Origin: Pantoea sp. SOD02
GTDB taxonomy: Bacteria; Pseudomonadota; Gammaproteobacteria; Enterobacterales; Enterobacteriaceae
Assembly: GCF_024707505.1 (NCBI RefSeq)
Contig: NZ_CP102604.1
Location: forward strand, 2,170,001-2,234,000
Length of the DNA stretch: 64,000 nucleotides
Direction: 5' to 3'
A program made the translations under genes and the position numbers. This document shows positions 28,970 through 40,789 of this stretch, in pieces. Numbering within the stretch: the first letter of the stretch is position 1; each line of letters opens with the position of its first letter. The notes beneath the pieces are model-generated. The model was not told the DNA's origin, did not search any database, and saw nothing but the letters and a program-made list of their open reading frames with translations.

Positions 28970-29171
28970 AACGTTTCCTCAGTAACAGGCACCCGCAGGC
29001 GCGATGGACAAACGGCAAGCATTCTACCTGCGCAGGCCGGTGCCGACAATCACGCTGCCGCCAGAACTTGCCTGTTTGACCGCTTGCTGCACGATGCTGG
29101 AGGAGTATGAGTATTAAATACAATAGTATGTTGTAACTAATAAGCTTTAGATAGAATACAAATACGGCCAT

Positions 29172-30341
29172 TTATTGGCCGTCGAGTCCACGAATAGGTT
29201 TTACGGAAGACCAGGCGCGGCAAGATGGGCAATGCCAGTAAAGTGCATGTGCAGTGAAGCCGCATTTCTGGCAACGATATCGCGGCTTAGTGCGGATTTG
29301 CTCGCCGACCATATCGCGCAGCACCATCAAGCTCTCTTTCGCGCGTCCGTCTTCCGCTTCGTGTAAGTGGAAGTCCATTAAACGATGGAACACGCGCATG
29401 GTGGGATGGCGTTGTAGCTGGCGATTGATATACAGCTGCGCCGCTTCGGGGCCCTGCTGCTGCTCGAGAATATCGGAGAGATAAAGCTCTGCTGCGGCGC
29501 CGGTATTTTCATCGACACAGCGTTGTAAGAATTGCGCCCAGTTTTCAGGTTGGTTCAGCCGCTGATAGCAGGTTTCCAGCATCGGTAAGGTTTCACTCAC
29601 CAGCTCTTTATCCTGCTCGAGTACGCGCTGCAGTCGGCTGGCGGCTTTCGCATACTCGCCCTGCTCCATCAAAATGCGGCCCATCATGATAGAGACGCGC
29701 GCACTTTGATGATCGGCTGACTCGCCTTTTTTCAACAAGCTCATCGCTCGATCAAGGTCGTCGCTGCTTAATGCCTGCAACGCCAGCTCACAGTAGAAAT
29801 GGGCAATTTCGCCTTTCTGTTTGTCTTTGCCGAGCTTAACCAGCTTTTCCGCCACTTCGATGGCTTTTTGCCAGTCGCTGGTTGCCTGATGAATCAACAG
29901 CAATTGCTGGAGCGCACCAATGCGGAAATCGGTCTCTTCCACCAGTTGCCCAAACATATCTTCGGCACGATCGTACAATCCCGCCGCCATGTAATCACGG
30001 CCGAGTTGTTGGATCGCCAGTAAACGCTGCTCGTAGCTGAGCGACGCACTTTCCATCAGGGATTGGTGAATGCGAATGGCGCGATCAACTTCACCGCGCG
30101 AACGGAACAGGTTGCCGAGCGTCAGATGTGCTTCAACCGTGCCGCTGTCCTCTTTCAACATGTCGAGAAAGAGATCAACCGCTTTGTCCTGTTGATTGGA
30201 GAGCAGGAAGTTTACCCCAGTCACATAATCACGCGATAGGCGGTTTGCTTCCTGTTGCTTATCCTGATGTGCACTGCGGCGGCCCATATACCAGCCATAC
30301 GCCGCAGCAACAGGAAGAAGCAGAAACAGCAATTCAAGCAT
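29172..30341 (-). CDS. lapB: LapB (YciM), LPS assembly regulator with TPR and rubredoxin-type zinc domains
   Basis: 389 residues: an N-terminal membrane helix (LELLFLLLPVAAAYGWYMG), a series of tetratricopeptide repeats (about 35-345) and a C-terminal metal site with two CxxC pairs (CQKCG and CPSC). LapB delivers LpxC to the protease FtsH and so limits LPS synthesis; it is regulated by YejM/PbgA. It sits after lapA with six bases between, as in E. coli. It is essential or nearly so in E. coli. Confidence 0.96.
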   Translation of the reverse strand: MLELLFLLLPVAAAYGWYMGRRSAHQDKQQEANRLSRDYVTGVNFLLSNQQDKAVDLFLDMLKEDSGTVEAHLTLGNLFRSRGEVDRAIRIHQSLMESASLSYEQRLLAIQQLGRDYMAAGLYDRAEDMFGQLVEETDFRIGALQQLLLIHQATSDWQKAIEVAEKLVKLGKDKQKGEIAHFYCELALQALSSDDLDRAMSLLKKGESADHQSARVSIMMGRILMEQGEYAKAASRLQRVLEQDKELVSETLPMLETCYQRLNQPENWAQFLQRCVDENTGAAAELYLSDILEQQQGPEAAQLYINRQLQRHPTMRVFHRLMDFHLHEAEDGRAKESLMVLRDMVGEQIRTKPRYRCQKCGFTAHALYWHCPSCRAWSSVKPIRGLDGQ

Positions 30342-30347
30342 CGAAAA

Positions 30348-30653
30348 TTAATCCCGACGGCTGGCAGTTGGTGATGTGGTCACTGCGGTTGATTGTTCAT
30401 TATGTGCCTGCATACGTTTAAGTTTACGCTGTGCATTGGCCAGTGAAACCCGTAAGCGTAACCAGAACAGGCCACAAATTGCCCATCCCAGCAGGAATCC
30501 AGCGCCAAACAAGCTGGCGAGCAGTGTTGAAATGCGGAATTCGCCCTGCGCTAGCAGATAGTTAAAGGTGATGACTTGGTCGTTATGCGCTCCGAGCGTG
30601 ACGGAGATGATGAAAATGACCAATACCACGAGAAAAATAAGCAAATATTTCAC
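30348..30653 (-). CDS. lapA: LapA (YciS), inner-membrane partner of LapB
   Basis: 101 residues with two membrane helices (about 1-20 and 42-64) and a basic, helical C-terminus (LRVSLANAQRKLKRMQ). It is a LapA/YciS-family protein. The start is GTG: it gives the conserved beginning KYLLIFLVVLVIFIISVTLGA and has an AGGA site six bases away, while the in-frame ATG 35 codons upstream would add an unrelated tail. It is co-encoded with lapB. Confidence 0.9.
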   Translation of the reverse strand: MKYLLIFLVVLVIFIISVTLGAHNDQVITFNYLLAQGEFRISTLLASLFGAGFLLGWAICGLFWLRLRVSLANAQRKLKRMQAHNEQSTAVTTSPTASRRD

Positions 30654-30781
30654 AATGCGTCCTGTCGAGAGGTTATCCAATAGAAGTATGCCAAAAAACC
30701 GCCGTCGATGCTGCTTATCCCCACATCTGATAGCGCTTTTTTCTGCAAGCACAATCAATCATATGGGGACGAATAGCGTAA

Positions 30782-31546
30782 TTACAATCCATCATCACGT
30801 TGCGCGATCTCACGATGCTCTTCTGGCGGGATGGTGAGCGGGCCGCAGAAACGCTGCGCAAGTAAAGTGGCAACAGTGACCAACAACCAGGATATCAGCG
30901 TTGCCATCACTAAATCACGCGGCCAGTGCATGCCTAACACTAAACGGCTGCCCATCACCGCGGTCGCCCAAACAAATAATACGGCAACCGTGGCGAAATG
31001 GCGGCGCGGCCACAATAAGCCGATCGCCAATAACGCCCAGCTGGCGGCAAACATGGTGTGCCCGGAAGGAAACGCATAACCGGTTTCAAACGCCCAATGA
31101 TTCTTCAACCATTGCGGCAGCTGAGTATCGTTAGCCAGCAAGGTTGCGACCATTTCGCCACGCTGCTGACGATGCAGCTGATAAAACTCATCACCGTTAA
31201 TGCCATGACTTTTTTCCAGCCAGATGACATACGGGCGCGGCTCCTGCACCTGCTCTTTGATGGTGGATTTGGTGTACTGACCGGCAAGAATGGCGCCGTT
31301 CATAATAAGGATGAGCAGAATCGCGGGTTTAAGCCGAAAGCGTAAACACCACAACACCCAGGCGCTGAGGATGATACTGGTGAGAATGCCCCACGGATTG
31401 GTGACGGTTTCTGTCATCCAAAACAGCACGCGAAGTAGATTGCCACTTTCCCCTGGTTGCCATTGCCAGTTGGATATCCATACGCCCAACGGCATGAGCA
31501 ACAATAAAAACGCCCCTAAAGTGGTGCGCTGAATGATTTTTAACAT
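30782..31546 (-). CDS. pgpB: Phosphatidylglycerophosphatase B (PAP2 family)
   Basis: 254 residues with six membrane helices and the three PAP2 motifs: KSTIKEQVQEPRP (about 93-105), FPSGHT (about 160-165) and SRLVLGMHWPRD (about 200-211). It removes phosphate from phosphatidylglycerol phosphate and from undecaprenyl pyrophosphate at the periplasmic face, serving both phospholipid and wall synthesis. It is divergent from ribA. Confidence 0.95.
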   Translation of the reverse strand: MLKIIQRTTLGAFLLLLMPLGVWISNWQWQPGESGNLLRVLFWMTETVTNPWGILTSIILSAWVLWCLRFRLKPAILLILIMNGAILAGQYTKSTIKEQVQEPRPYVIWLEKSHGINGDEFYQLHRQQRGEMVATLLANDTQLPQWLKNHWAFETGYAFPSGHTMFAASWALLAIGLLWPRRHFATVAVLFVWATAVMGSRLVLGMHWPRDLVMATLISWLLVTVATLLAQRFCGPLTIPPEEHREIAQRDDGL

Positions 31547-31774
31547 TCGCTTCCTTTTAGATCCGCATTACTACGTGCGTTGTGCATAACTTTAGCTGAA
31601 AAAAGAATAACATACCTATTGCGGCTTGGATAATTGTGCTTTATCACTACAATCACTCTGACCGATTAACGGCAGCCGTTCGGGTTGTGGCACAATAGTG
31701 TAAGTTTCATCGGGCCATATGGCCCTTGCGTTATCATGATGATAGCGCATCCTCTGAAGGTTCTGGAGAGTCAC

Positions 31775-32368
31775 ATGCAGCTTAAACGGGTAGCAGAAGC
31801 CAAACTGCCCACGCCATGGGGAGATTTCCTGATGGTTGGTTTTGAAGAACTGGCAACCGGACATGACCATGTCGCGCTGGTTTATGGTGATATTAGCGAT
31901 CACAATCCGGTGCTGGCGCGCGTCCATTCTGAGTGTTTAACCGGCGATGCCCTGTTCAGCTTGCGCTGCGACTGCGGTTTCCAGCTGGAAGCCGCGTTGA
32001 CGGCGATTGCGGAAGAAGGTCGTGGCATCTTGATGTATCACCGTCAGGAAGGACGGAACATCGGTTTGCTGAATAAAATTCGTGCTTATGCGTTGCAAGA
32101 TAAAGGTTACGACACTGTCGAAGCCAACCATCAGCTCGGTTTCGCCGCTGATGAGCGTGACTTCACGTTGTGTGCGGATATGTTCAAACTGCTGGGCGTC
32201 AATGAAGTGCGCTTGCTAACGAACAATCCGCGCAAAGTTGAGATCCTGACCGAAGCCGGAATTAATATCGTTGAACGCGTGCCATTGGTTGTCGGGCGTA
32301 ACCCGAAAAACGCGCACTATCTTGATACGAAAGCCGAGAAAATGGGTCATTTGCTACCGAAGTCTTAA
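31775..32368 (+). CDS. ribA: GTP cyclohydrolase II
   Basis: 197 residues. It opens the GTP ring in the first step of riboflavin synthesis. The zinc cysteines 54, 65 and 67 ([17 protein letters not shown]) are present, with the [10 protein letters not shown] phosphate-binding motif. The start has a GGAGAG site; an upstream in-frame ATG is rejected. In the 5' untranslated region a 14-base perfect palindrome (GGGCCATATGGCCC, 31712-31725) may form an RNA hairpin. No FMN riboswitch is seen here. Confidence 0.96.
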   Translation: MQLKRVAEAKLPTPWGDFLMVGFEELATGHDHVALVYGDISDHNPVLARVHSECLTGDALFSLRCDCGFQLEAALTAIAEEGRGILMYHRQEGRNIGLLNKIRAYALQDKGYDTVEANHQLGFAADERDFTLCADMFKLLGVNEVRLLTNNPRKVEILTEAGINIVERVPLVVGRNPKNAHYLDTKAEKMGHLLPKS

Positions 32369-32386
32369 GCAGATTTTAAAGCAGAT

Positions 32387-32415
32387 AAAAAAAGCCGGGA
32401 ATTCCCGGCTTTTTC
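32387..32415. terminator. Bidirectional terminator between ribA and acnA
   Basis: AGCCGGGAATTCCCGGCT stem flanked by A run and T run, so it can end ribA on the plus strand and acnA on the minus strand. The genes converge here. Confidence 0.9.
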
Positions 32416-32417
32416 TT

Positions 32418-35099
32418 TTAGTTCAGCATATTGCGTATCACATAATGCAAAATACCGTCGTTCTGGTAGTAGGTTAGTTCGTTACCCGTATCGATACGGC
32501 AGCGCGTTTCCAGCGTCTCTTTGCTGCCATCCGCGCGCGTCAGCGTCACGTTTACAGTGCCACCCGGTTTCAGCTGCGACAGGTTCGCCACATCAATAAA
32601 CTCTTCACCGGTGAGCTGCAGCGTTTTACGCGTCACGCCAGCCGGAAACTCAAGCGGCAGAATCCCCATACCAATCAAGTTTGAGCGGTGAATACGCTCG
32701 AAGGATTCGGAAATAACTACGCGCACACCTTGTAAGCGCGGCCCTTTTGCTGCCCAGTCACGACTGGAGCCGGAACCGTACTCTTTACCGGCAATCACCG
32801 CTAACGGTACGCCTTCCTGCTGATATTTCATCGCCGCATCGTAAATCGCCAGTTGCTCGTTAGTCGGGAAGTGTTTGGTATAACCGCCCTCCACACCCGG
32901 CACCATTTCGTTACGAATACGGATATTAGCGAAAGTGCCGCGCATCATCACTTCGTGGTTACCACGACGCGAACCGTAAGAGTTGAAATCGGTGCGCTCG
33001 ACGCCATGCGACAGCAAATAGCGTCCGGCTGGACTTTCCGCTTTGATGCTACCCGCCGGTGAAATGTGGTCGGTGGTGACGGAATCACCCAGCATCGCCA
33101 GAATGCGCGCGCCTTTGATGTCCTGCACCGGCTTCGGCGTTTTCTCCATGTCATCAAAGAATGGCGACAGGCGAATGTAAGTAGAATCGCCATCCCAATC
33201 ATAGGTTGCCGCTTCACTAACTTTAATCTGCTGCCACTCCGGCGTGCCGTCAAATACCTCGGCATACTCTTTGTGGAACATATCGCTGGTCACTTTCTGC
33301 ACCGCTTCCGCAATCTCTTCCGGCGACGGCCAGATATCCTTGAGGAAGACATCATTGCCCTGTCGATCCTGACCGATCGGATCAGATTGCAGATTGATCT
33401 TCATGTTACCCGCTAAAGCATAAGCCACCACCAACGGCGGCGAAGCCAGCCAGTTGGTTTTAATCAGCGGATGAATGCGGCCCTCAAAGTTACGGTTACC
33501 CGAAAGCACGGCAGCAACCGTGAGATCGCCCTCTTTAATCGCGCTTTCTATCGCATCGGGTAACGGACCGGAGTTGCCGATACAAGTGGTACAACCGTAA
33601 CCGACCAAATTGAACCCTAATTCGTCCAGATAAGGCGTGAGTTGGGCCACAGCGAGATAGTCAGAAACCACTTTAGAACCTGGCGCCAGCGAGGCTTTAA
33701 CCCACGGCTTGCGCATCAGACCGCGCTCAACGGCTTTCTTCGCCAGCAAACCGGCAGCCATCAGCACGCTAGGATTCGAGGTGTTAGTACAAGAGGTAAT
33801 CGCCGAGATAACTACCGCACCGTCATCCAGCTGATAGCTTTCTCCGGTTTCGCTATCGCGATAGCTGACCGTTTTATGCGGTTTTTGCGCCTGATTGACT
33901 TCCAGTTCATTACTGGCATCAAAGGCTGTAGGAACATCGCCCAGCGATACGCGATCCTGTGGGCGTTTTGGTCCGGCAAGGCTGGATTCAACATCACCCA
34001 TGTCCAGCGCTAAAGAGCTGGTGAACACCGGTTCATCGCCCGCATTGCGCCACATACCTTGTTGCTTAGCATAAGCCTCAACCAATTCAACTTGCTCAGC
34101 ATCGCGGCCGGTGAGCGTCATGTAGCTTAAGGTAACATCATCAACCGGGAAGAAGCCGCAGGTCGCACCATATTCCGGTGCCATGTTGGCGATGGTGGCG
34201 CGGTCGGCCAGCGGCAAGTCCGCTAATCCATCACCGTAAAACTCAACGAATTTACCTACCACGCCGTGTTTACGCAGCATTTGGGTGACGGTTAACACTA
34301 AATCCGTTGCGGTAATACCGGGACGCAGTTTACCGGTGAGTTTGAAACCGACTACGTCAGGAATCAGCATCGAAACCGGCTGGCCAAGCATCGCCGCTTC
34401 AGCCTCAATTCCGCCGACACCCCAACCCAATACGCCGAGCGCATTGATCATAGTGGTGTGCGAATCGGTGCCCACCAGCGTATCGGGATAAGCAATCTCT
34501 TGCCCATTCAGCGTCTCATGCCAGACAGATTTACCGAGATATTCCAGATTGACCTGATGACAAATCCCGGTGCCCGGCGGCACGACGCGGAATCGATTGA
34601 AGGCTTTTTGCCCCCAGCGCAGGAAGACGTAGCGCTCATGGTTGCGCTCCATTTCCAGATGCACATTTTCACCAAAGGCTTTGTCATCACCGAAATGGTC
34701 TACGGTGACAGAGTGATCGATGACCAGATCAACCGGGGATAAGGGATTGACTTTGGCGACATCGCCGCCGAGGCGTTTCACCGCTTCGCGCATGGCGGCT
34801 AAATCCACCACCGCCGGCACGCCGGTAAAATCTTGCATTAATACACGCGCTGGACGATAAGCAATCTCACGATCGGCGTGAGCATCTTTTTGCCAGGCGA
34901 CCAACGCTTCAATATCTTCCAGCGTGACAGAATCACCATCCTGCCAGCGCAATAGATTTTCCAGCAGGACTTTCATCGACTTGGGCAAACGATCAATATT
35001 GCCCAATTGCTGAGCTGCTTTGGGCAAGCTGTAGTAATGATATTTTTTTGCCCGAACATCCAGCGTGTCCTGACTCTGCTCGCGTAACGTTAACGACAT
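32418..35099 (-). CDS. acnA: Aconitate hydratase A
   Basis: 893 residues, near E. coli AcnA (891). It isomerises citrate and isocitrate through cis-aconitate. The 4Fe-4S cysteines lie in SCTNTSNPS and [11 protein letters not shown]; the active-site SRDWAAKGP region and the C-terminal swivel domain are present. AcnA is the stress and stationary-phase aconitase in E. coli; its mRNA is among those affected by iron availability. Three small genes lie upstream. Confidence 0.97.
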   Translation of the reverse strand: MSLTLREQSQDTLDVRAKKYHYYSLPKAAQQLGNIDRLPKSMKVLLENLLRWQDGDSVTLEDIEALVAWQKDAHADREIAYRPARVLMQDFTGVPAVVDLAAMREAVKRLGGDVAKVNPLSPVDLVIDHSVTVDHFGDDKAFGENVHLEMERNHERYVFLRWGQKAFNRFRVVPPGTGICHQVNLEYLGKSVWHETLNGQEIAYPDTLVGTDSHTTMINALGVLGWGVGGIEAEAAMLGQPVSMLIPDVVGFKLTGKLRPGITATDLVLTVTQMLRKHGVVGKFVEFYGDGLADLPLADRATIANMAPEYGATCGFFPVDDVTLSYMTLTGRDAEQVELVEAYAKQQGMWRNAGDEPVFTSSLALDMGDVESSLAGPKRPQDRVSLGDVPTAFDASNELEVNQAQKPHKTVSYRDSETGESYQLDDGAVVISAITSCTNTSNPSVLMAAGLLAKKAVERGLMRKPWVKASLAPGSKVVSDYLAVAQLTPYLDELGFNLVGYGCTTCIGNSGPLPDAIESAIKEGDLTVAAVLSGNRNFEGRIHPLIKTNWLASPPLVVAYALAGNMKINLQSDPIGQDRQGNDVFLKDIWPSPEEIAEAVQKVTSDMFHKEYAEVFDGTPEWQQIKVSEAATYDWDGDSTYIRLSPFFDDMEKTPKPVQDIKGARILAMLGDSVTTDHISPAGSIKAESPAGRYLLSHGVERTDFNSYGSRRGNHEVMMRGTFANIRIRNEMVPGVEGGYTKHFPTNEQLAIYDAAMKYQQEGVPLAVIAGKEYGSGSSRDWAAKGPRLQGVRVVISESFERIHRSNLIGMGILPLEFPAGVTRKTLQLTGEEFIDVANLSQLKPGGTVNVTLTRADGSKETLETRCRIDTGNELTYYQNDGILHYVIRNMLN

Positions 35100-35223
35100 A
35101 GCGCCTCCATGTAAGTGAATCTCTTTTTAAACCTCAGTGACTGCAAGGTTTAACTTAAAGATAGACCACATTACCGTTAACGTTTTGATAACAACACGAA
35201 TTGACACATAAAAGCACAATGAA

Positions 35224-35251
35224 AAATGCCCCGACGTTTGTCAGGGCATTT
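35224..35251 (-). terminator. Probable terminator after the ymiC-like gene
   Basis: On the minus strand AATGCCCTGAC and GTCGGGGCATT arms (one G-T pair) around AAAC are followed by TTTTCATT. It would separate the small gene from acnA. Confidence 0.65.
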
Positions 35252-35280
35252 ATATAATTCAGTTTAATTTGAGTTAGAGC

Positions 35281-35370
35281 TTAAATCATCGCCCAAAAGG
35301 CGGCAGCCCAAAAAGCCAGGGAAAAGGTATATACGCTCACCCAGGATAATGTCGTTGTATTGATGTTCAT
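35281..35370 (-). CDS. ymiC: YmiC-like single-pass membrane microprotein, 29 residues
   Basis: A 29-residue frame: MNINTTTLSWVSVYTFSLAF, then WAAAFWAMI. One membrane helix fills most of it. A strong GGAGG site lies eight bases before the ATG and a terminator follows, so it looks like a genuine gene. The position upstream of acnA fits ymiC of E. coli, a small membrane protein of unknown role; I could not check the sequence match, so the name is tentative. Confidence 0.65.
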   Translation of the reverse strand: MNINTTTLSWVSVYTFSLAFWAAAFWAMI

Positions 35371-35543
35371 AATTCACTCCCTCCCGGATTCCGGGCAAAA
35401 AAAGTCCACCGTCTTCAGCGTTGTACTGATGACACCGTTTTTTTAATGCTGAGTGTTAAAGGACGGGCTTTTAACTTGCCCACCGGATAATCCGGCAAAT
35501 AGAGGGACTAAATGTCTAAATATGGAACAGAACGCATACCGCG

Positions 35544-35723
35544 TTATTTGGACTTCATATCCATGAAGGATTCAATAAAGTTGCGCTGATTCTCACTGAG
35601 TTCCCACGAAACAGGAATGGTCACTTGTGGTTCAGTGGATACAACGTCTTTCACTTTGCACGCAGGCGTTTGCGGCTGACGCGCAGAAACCGGATGCTTA
35701 CGACTGAGTGTATTTGCCCACAT
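35544..35723 (-). CDS. Small soluble protein downstream of ymiA, possibly YciX
   Basis: 59 residues, hydrophilic, with two parts: a basic Pro/Gln-rich start (MWANTLSRKHPVSARQPQTP) and an acidic end (VSWELSENQRNFIESFMDM). It begins three bases after the ymiA stop, so they are probably one operon. The position and size match E. coli yciX (55 residues). Sequence identity with YciX was not checked, so no symbol is given. No function is known. Confidence 0.6.
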   Translation of the reverse strand: MWANTLSRKHPVSARQPQTPACKVKDVVSTEPQVTIPVSWELSENQRNFIESFMDMKSK

Positions 35724-35726
35724 GGC

Positions 35727-35885
35727 TTAACCCCACATACGCCAAATCATTAACGCCACCACTACCCAGAACAGTGCTGAAGCAGCGAAGACAGTCATCC
35801 AAGCTTTGCGACGGGTGTTGCCAGTACGCTCAACTTTGGTGCTTTTAGTCCGGAAGCCCGGCTGTACAGTTATTCTCGTATTCAT
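35727..35885 (-). CDS. ymiA: YmiA, small membrane protein
   Basis: 52 residues. The C-terminal half (RRKAWMTVFAASALFWVVVA, then LMIWRMWG) closely matches E. coli YmiA (KRKAWLAVFLGSALFWVVVA, LLIWKVWG). It has a basic N-terminus and one membrane helix ending in a Trp-Gly. The function is unknown. In E. coli it also lies between cysB and acnA, next to yciX. Confidence 0.85.
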   Translation of the reverse strand: MNTRITVQPGFRTKSTKVERTGNTRRKAWMTVFAASALFWVVVALMIWRMWG

Positions 35886-36378
35886 AGTTTTTGATAATCA
35901 CTCTCAATAAAACGATTGATGACAACGATTAAGATTTAGGACGAATCCTAAACTTGTTAAGACCGAAAATCCAGTTATTTTTATTGAGCACAACGATTAA
36001 CGCTATTTATCAAAACACAAAAGATTGATGAGATAAATTTAATTGCCAACATAACTATTAATTAAATCGTTACATTGTAAATTTGGGTTAACAGCAAATT
36101 AGATCCAATCTAAATTTGAGTGTAATTTACCAACCCAGTAAAAAAGCCCTTCTCCATCAACTCTTAACTAGAGTATGGGAATATTCCTGGCGAGCTGCAA
36201 AGTAGCATCGTAAAAATTGTGTACTGATTCGCATTTAATAGATAACAATGAAAAAACATGTGACCCATGTTTCATTTACATAAAAATAATGATTTTTTTT
36301 GAAGTACTCGTGGCGCTAAGCGCTAAGGGATTCCGAAGGTGCCCACTGGACACCTTGGCAAAAGAATGAGTTAGGAAT
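35886..36378. other. AT-rich intergenic region between ymiA and cysB
   Basis: 493 bases without a credible gene. It is markedly AT-rich, probably carrying the ymiA promoter near 35890-36000 and the 3' end of the cysB transcript. No repeat, strong terminator or RNA gene was recognised. Confidence 0.5.
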
Positions 36379-37470
<1,092 letters not shown>

Positions 37471-37516
37471 TCAGTTAAAGGAAGAATGTAGAACGATTAG
37501 CTATAAGGATAAGAGA

Positions 37517-37538
37517 AAGGCCAGCGGATGCTGGCCTT
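37517..37538 (-). terminator. Probable terminator after topA
   Basis: AAGGCCAG and CTGGCCTT arms around a six-base loop lie nine bases past the topA stop. On the minus strand the following sequence is TCTCTT, a weak U run. Confidence 0.65.
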
Positions 37539-37546
37539 GTGGGGAA

Positions 37547-40144
37547 TTACTTCTTCGCTTCCTGCCATTTGCCGTCAATATAGAACATTGACCAGCCAGT
37601 GGCTTTGCCATCCTTTTCGGAGGAGACATATTGCTGTTTCGTCTTGCGACTGAAACGCACCATCGTCTTATTCCCTTCCGGATCGGCGGCTGGCGCTTCT
37701 GACAGATATTTCAGCTTCTCTGGCAGACGGTCGGCAAAGCGTTGCAGCTCTTCCACCAGCGGCGCGCGCGTTTCACGTGATTTCGGGAAGGTATTCGCGG
37801 CAAGGAACACGCCTGCGGCACCATCACGCAACACAAAGTAAGCATCCGATTTTTCACACTGCAGTTCTGGCAGCGGCACCGGATCTTCTTTCGGCGGCGC
37901 GACATCACCATTACGCAGAATCTTACGGGTGTTTTTGCACTCGTCGTTGGTACAGGCCATGTACTTACCGAAACGCCCCATTTTCAGGTGCATCTCAGAA
38001 CCACATTTCTCGCACTCAACAATCGGACCATCGTAGCCCTTGATGCGGAATTCGCCCTGCTCGATCTCGTAGCCGTCGCACTCTGGGTTATTTCCGCAGA
38101 CGTGCAGCTTGCGCTGGTTATCGATCAGATAGCTGTCCATCGCAGTGCCACACTTCTGGCAACGACGACGGGCGCGCAGCGCGTTGGTTTCAGCATCATC
38201 GCCTTCCAGCACGTTGAGCACTTCATTTTCCGGAATCAGGTTGATGGTCTGCTTGCAGCGCTCTTTCGGCGGCAACGCATAACCCGAGCAACCAAGGAAC
38301 ACGCCGGTACTGGCGGTGCGAATTCCCATCGGACGGCTACAGGTTGGACAGTCAATCGACGTCAACACCATCTGGTTCGGCTGCATGCCGCCCTCTTCCG
38401 GATCTTTCTCAGCATCATCTAACTGCTGGCTGAAATCACTGAAGAAGGAGTCGAGCACCGCTTTCCATTCGGCTTCATTATTTGCCACCTGATCGAGGCT
38501 ATTTTCCATGCGCGCGGTGAAGTCATAGTTCATCAGCTCGCGGAAGTTAGACTCCAGACGATCGGTAACAATTTCACCCATTTTTTCAGCGTAGAAACGA
38601 CGGTTCTCAACACGCACGTAACCACGATCCTGAATGGTGGAGATAATCGAGGCATAAGTAGATGGACGACCAATGCCGCGTTTTTCCAGCTCACGGACCA
38701 GTGACGCCTCGCTGAAGCGCGCTGGCGGTTTAGTGAAGTGCTGGCTTGGCATCAGCTCTTTAAGATCCAGCATGTCGCCAACATCAACTGGCGGCAGCGT
38801 CAGATCTTCATCATTTTTACGCAGCGCAGGCATCACGCGCGTCCAGCCATCGAAACGCAGCGTACGACCTTTGGCTTTCAATTTGAATTCAGCCGCGCCC
38901 ACGGTCAACGTGGTGGAGTCGTACTGAGCCGGTACCATCTGGCAGGCAACGAACTGGCGCCAAATCAGCTGATAAAGTTTCTGCGCGTCAGCTTCCATAT
39001 CTTTCAACTGCTCAGCGACGATATTCACATCAGAAGGACGAATCGCTTCGTGCGCTTCCTGAGAATTCTCTTTGCTGGCATAGGTATTCGGCGCTTCTGG
39101 CAGATACTTTTTACCGAAGCTGCTCTCAACATAGCCACGCGCCATCGCCACGGCATCCTGGCTCAGGTTGGTGGAGTCGGTACGCATATAGGTGATGTGG
39201 CCCGCTTCATACAAGCGCTGCGCCATCATCATGGTCTTCTTCACGCCGAAGCCCAAACGCGTACTCGCCGCCTGTTGCAGCGTTGAGGTAATAAAAGGTG
39301 CAGAAGGCTTGCTGCTGGTCGGCTTGTCTTCACGATCCAGCACTTCGTAACGCGCTTTCTGCAAAATCGCCACCGCCGCGTGAGTTTGCTCACGATTAAC
39401 CGGGCGGAACGCTTTGTCATTCTGATGCGTAACCTGCATAGCCAGATCGGCGCCTTTCGGCGTAGCGAAATCAGCATCGATTTCCCAATACTCTTCTGGC
39501 ACAAAGGCTTTGATTTCGTGCTCGCGCTCAACCACCAAACGCACAGCAACCGACTGAACGCGACCGGCTGACAGGCCACGAGCAATTTTCTTCCACAGCA
39601 GCGGCGACACCATGTAACCCACCACGCGATCCATAAAGCGGCGCGCTTGCTGTGCGTTAACACGTTCAATATTGAGCTCGCCCGGCTTGTCAAACGCCTG
39701 ACGAATCGCATTCTTGGTGATTTCGTTAAACACCACGCGGCTAAAGCGCTTATCGTCCCCACCGATCACTTCCCGCAGGTGCCAGGCAATGGCTTCCCCT
39801 TCGCGGTCAAGGTCGGTTGCGAGATAGATGTGGTCTGCATCGGCAGCCAGGTTTTTCAACTCAGCGACAACTTTCTCTTTGCCCGGCAGAATTTGATAAT
39901 CCGCTTCCCAACCATGCCATGGATCAACGCCCATGCGGTTTACGAGTGCGGCTTTCTCATCCTTTTTTACCTTTTTTCCAGGTTTCGCTTTTTCCCCGTC
40001 GGCACTTTTACGGGCAGTTGAACCGCTGGTCGGCAAATCACGGATATGACCGACACTGGATTTCACCACGTAGTCATTACCGAGGTATTTATTGATTGTT
40101 TTGGCCTTTGCCGGGGACTCAACGATTACGAGTGATTTACCCAT
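37547..40144 (-). CDS. topA: DNA topoisomerase I
   Basis: 865 residues, the E. coli length. It relaxes negative supercoils. The TOPRIM domain is at the N-terminus ([18 protein letters not shown]; later the acidic [13 protein letters not shown]), and the active-site tyrosine is Tyr319 in ITYMRTDST. The C-terminal part carries zinc ribbons with CxxC pairs ([27 protein letters not shown]). A 370-base region upstream, before yciN, would hold its promoters. Confidence 0.97.
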   Translation of the reverse strand: MGKSLVIVESPAKAKTINKYLGNDYVVKSSVGHIRDLPTSGSTARKSADGEKAKPGKKVKKDEKAALVNRMGVDPWHGWEADYQILPGKEKVVAELKNLAADADHIYLATDLDREGEAIAWHLREVIGGDDKRFSRVVFNEITKNAIRQAFDKPGELNIERVNAQQARRFMDRVVGYMVSPLLWKKIARGLSAGRVQSVAVRLVVEREHEIKAFVPEEYWEIDADFATPKGADLAMQVTHQNDKAFRPVNREQTHAAVAILQKARYEVLDREDKPTSSKPSAPFITSTLQQAASTRLGFGVKKTMMMAQRLYEAGHITYMRTDSTNLSQDAVAMARGYVESSFGKKYLPEAPNTYASKENSQEAHEAIRPSDVNIVAEQLKDMEADAQKLYQLIWRQFVACQMVPAQYDSTTLTVGAAEFKLKAKGRTLRFDGWTRVMPALRKNDEDLTLPPVDVGDMLDLKELMPSQHFTKPPARFSEASLVRELEKRGIGRPSTYASIISTIQDRGYVRVENRRFYAEKMGEIVTDRLESNFRELMNYDFTARMENSLDQVANNEAEWKAVLDSFFSDFSQQLDDAEKDPEEGGMQPNQMVLTSIDCPTCSRPMGIRTASTGVFLGCSGYALPPKERCKQTINLIPENEVLNVLEGDDAETNALRARRRCQKCGTAMDSYLIDNQRKLHVCGNNPECDGYEIEQGEFRIKGYDGPIVECEKCGSEMHLKMGRFGKYMACTNDECKNTRKILRNGDVAPPKEDPVPLPELQCEKSDAYFVLRDGAAGVFLAANTFPKSRETRAPLVEELQRFADRLPEKLKYLSEAPAADPEGNKTMVRFSRKTKQQYVSSEKDGKATGWSMFYIDGKWQEAKK

Positions 40145-40514
40145 ATGTACCTTTACCTAAATGAAACGTCCTGATAAACGGGAGAGAATTGGAGGTCCCA
40201 AAACCCAATGGGTTCAATATTGCTGCCAGCATTTCGCATTTCAAGGCAGCAGGGATAATCTCAGGTCAGATTGCGTCGACTTCTGCAACTTTATGATTAG
40301 GAGCGAGTTTTCCATCTGACAGAACCACACATCCGGGTGTGATCTCCCTGAAAGCTGAATCGCCCACACTCTACCTGATAAAATCCGTTACGCAACTTAA
40401 TTAGCATTCTGCCTAATTTTGCGCCAGTTTTATGACGCAATGCTGATTTGCTGAACGCGATAGCTCGCAAGTAATATAGAAGGAGAAAAATGGCTGTCAA
40501 AAAAGAGGTGAAAA
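40145..40514. other. topA-yciN intergenic region
   Basis: 370 bases between divergent topA and yciN, expected to carry promoters for both. In E. coli topA has several promoters sensitive to supercoiling. I see no RNA gene or repeat. A short frame at 40491 (MAVKKEVKN) leads into yciN but in another frame. Confidence 0.5.
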
Positions 40515-40763
40515 ATGTCAGTGCCAACGGAATCTATTTCACGCCACACGTTACTGGAAATAGCCAATCAGATAATCACGCAGCACGACAATTATTTTGT
40601 CGGATTAGAAGCTAATGATGTGATTCAGCAAGGTGATGTTTTGGTGTTTCGCGGTCCCTATTTTCTTGATGATCAAGGCTTGCCTACGGCCAAAACCACC
40701 ACGGTATTTAATGTGTTTAAACACCTCGCAGTCGAACTCTCCTCTCAATATCATCTGGCATAA
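40515..40763 (+). CDS. yciN: YciN family protein (DUF2498)
   Basis: 82 residues, close to E. coli YciN (83): the centre GDVLVFRGPYFLDDQGLPTA and the end HLAVELSSQYHLA agree. It is a small cytoplasmic protein of unknown function. A GAGGTG site lies at the right distance. It converges with sohB. Confidence 0.93.
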   Translation: MSVPTESISRHTLLEIANQIITQHDNYFVGLEANDVIQQGDVLVFRGPYFLDDQGLPTAKTTTVFNVFKHLAVELSSQYHLA

Positions 40764-40787
40764 AAAAGCCCGGCAATTGCCGGGCTC
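40762..40787 (-). terminator. Intrinsic terminator of sohB
   Basis: AGCCCGGCAATTGCCGGGCT stem with, on the minus strand, six T at its 3' side. It lies three bases from the sohB stop and overlaps the yciN stop. On the plus strand no T run follows. Confidence 0.85.
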
Positions 40788-40789
40788 GG

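Noticed and set aside
31547..31774. FMN riboswitch upstream of ribA
   Set aside because: The conserved FMN-element boxes are not seen. Enterobacterial ribA normally lacks it; ribB carries it.
40491..40514. Start of a short frame MAVKKEVK before yciN
   Set aside because: It is in a different frame from yciN and soon stops after passing into that gene. The yciN start has its own good ribosome site.
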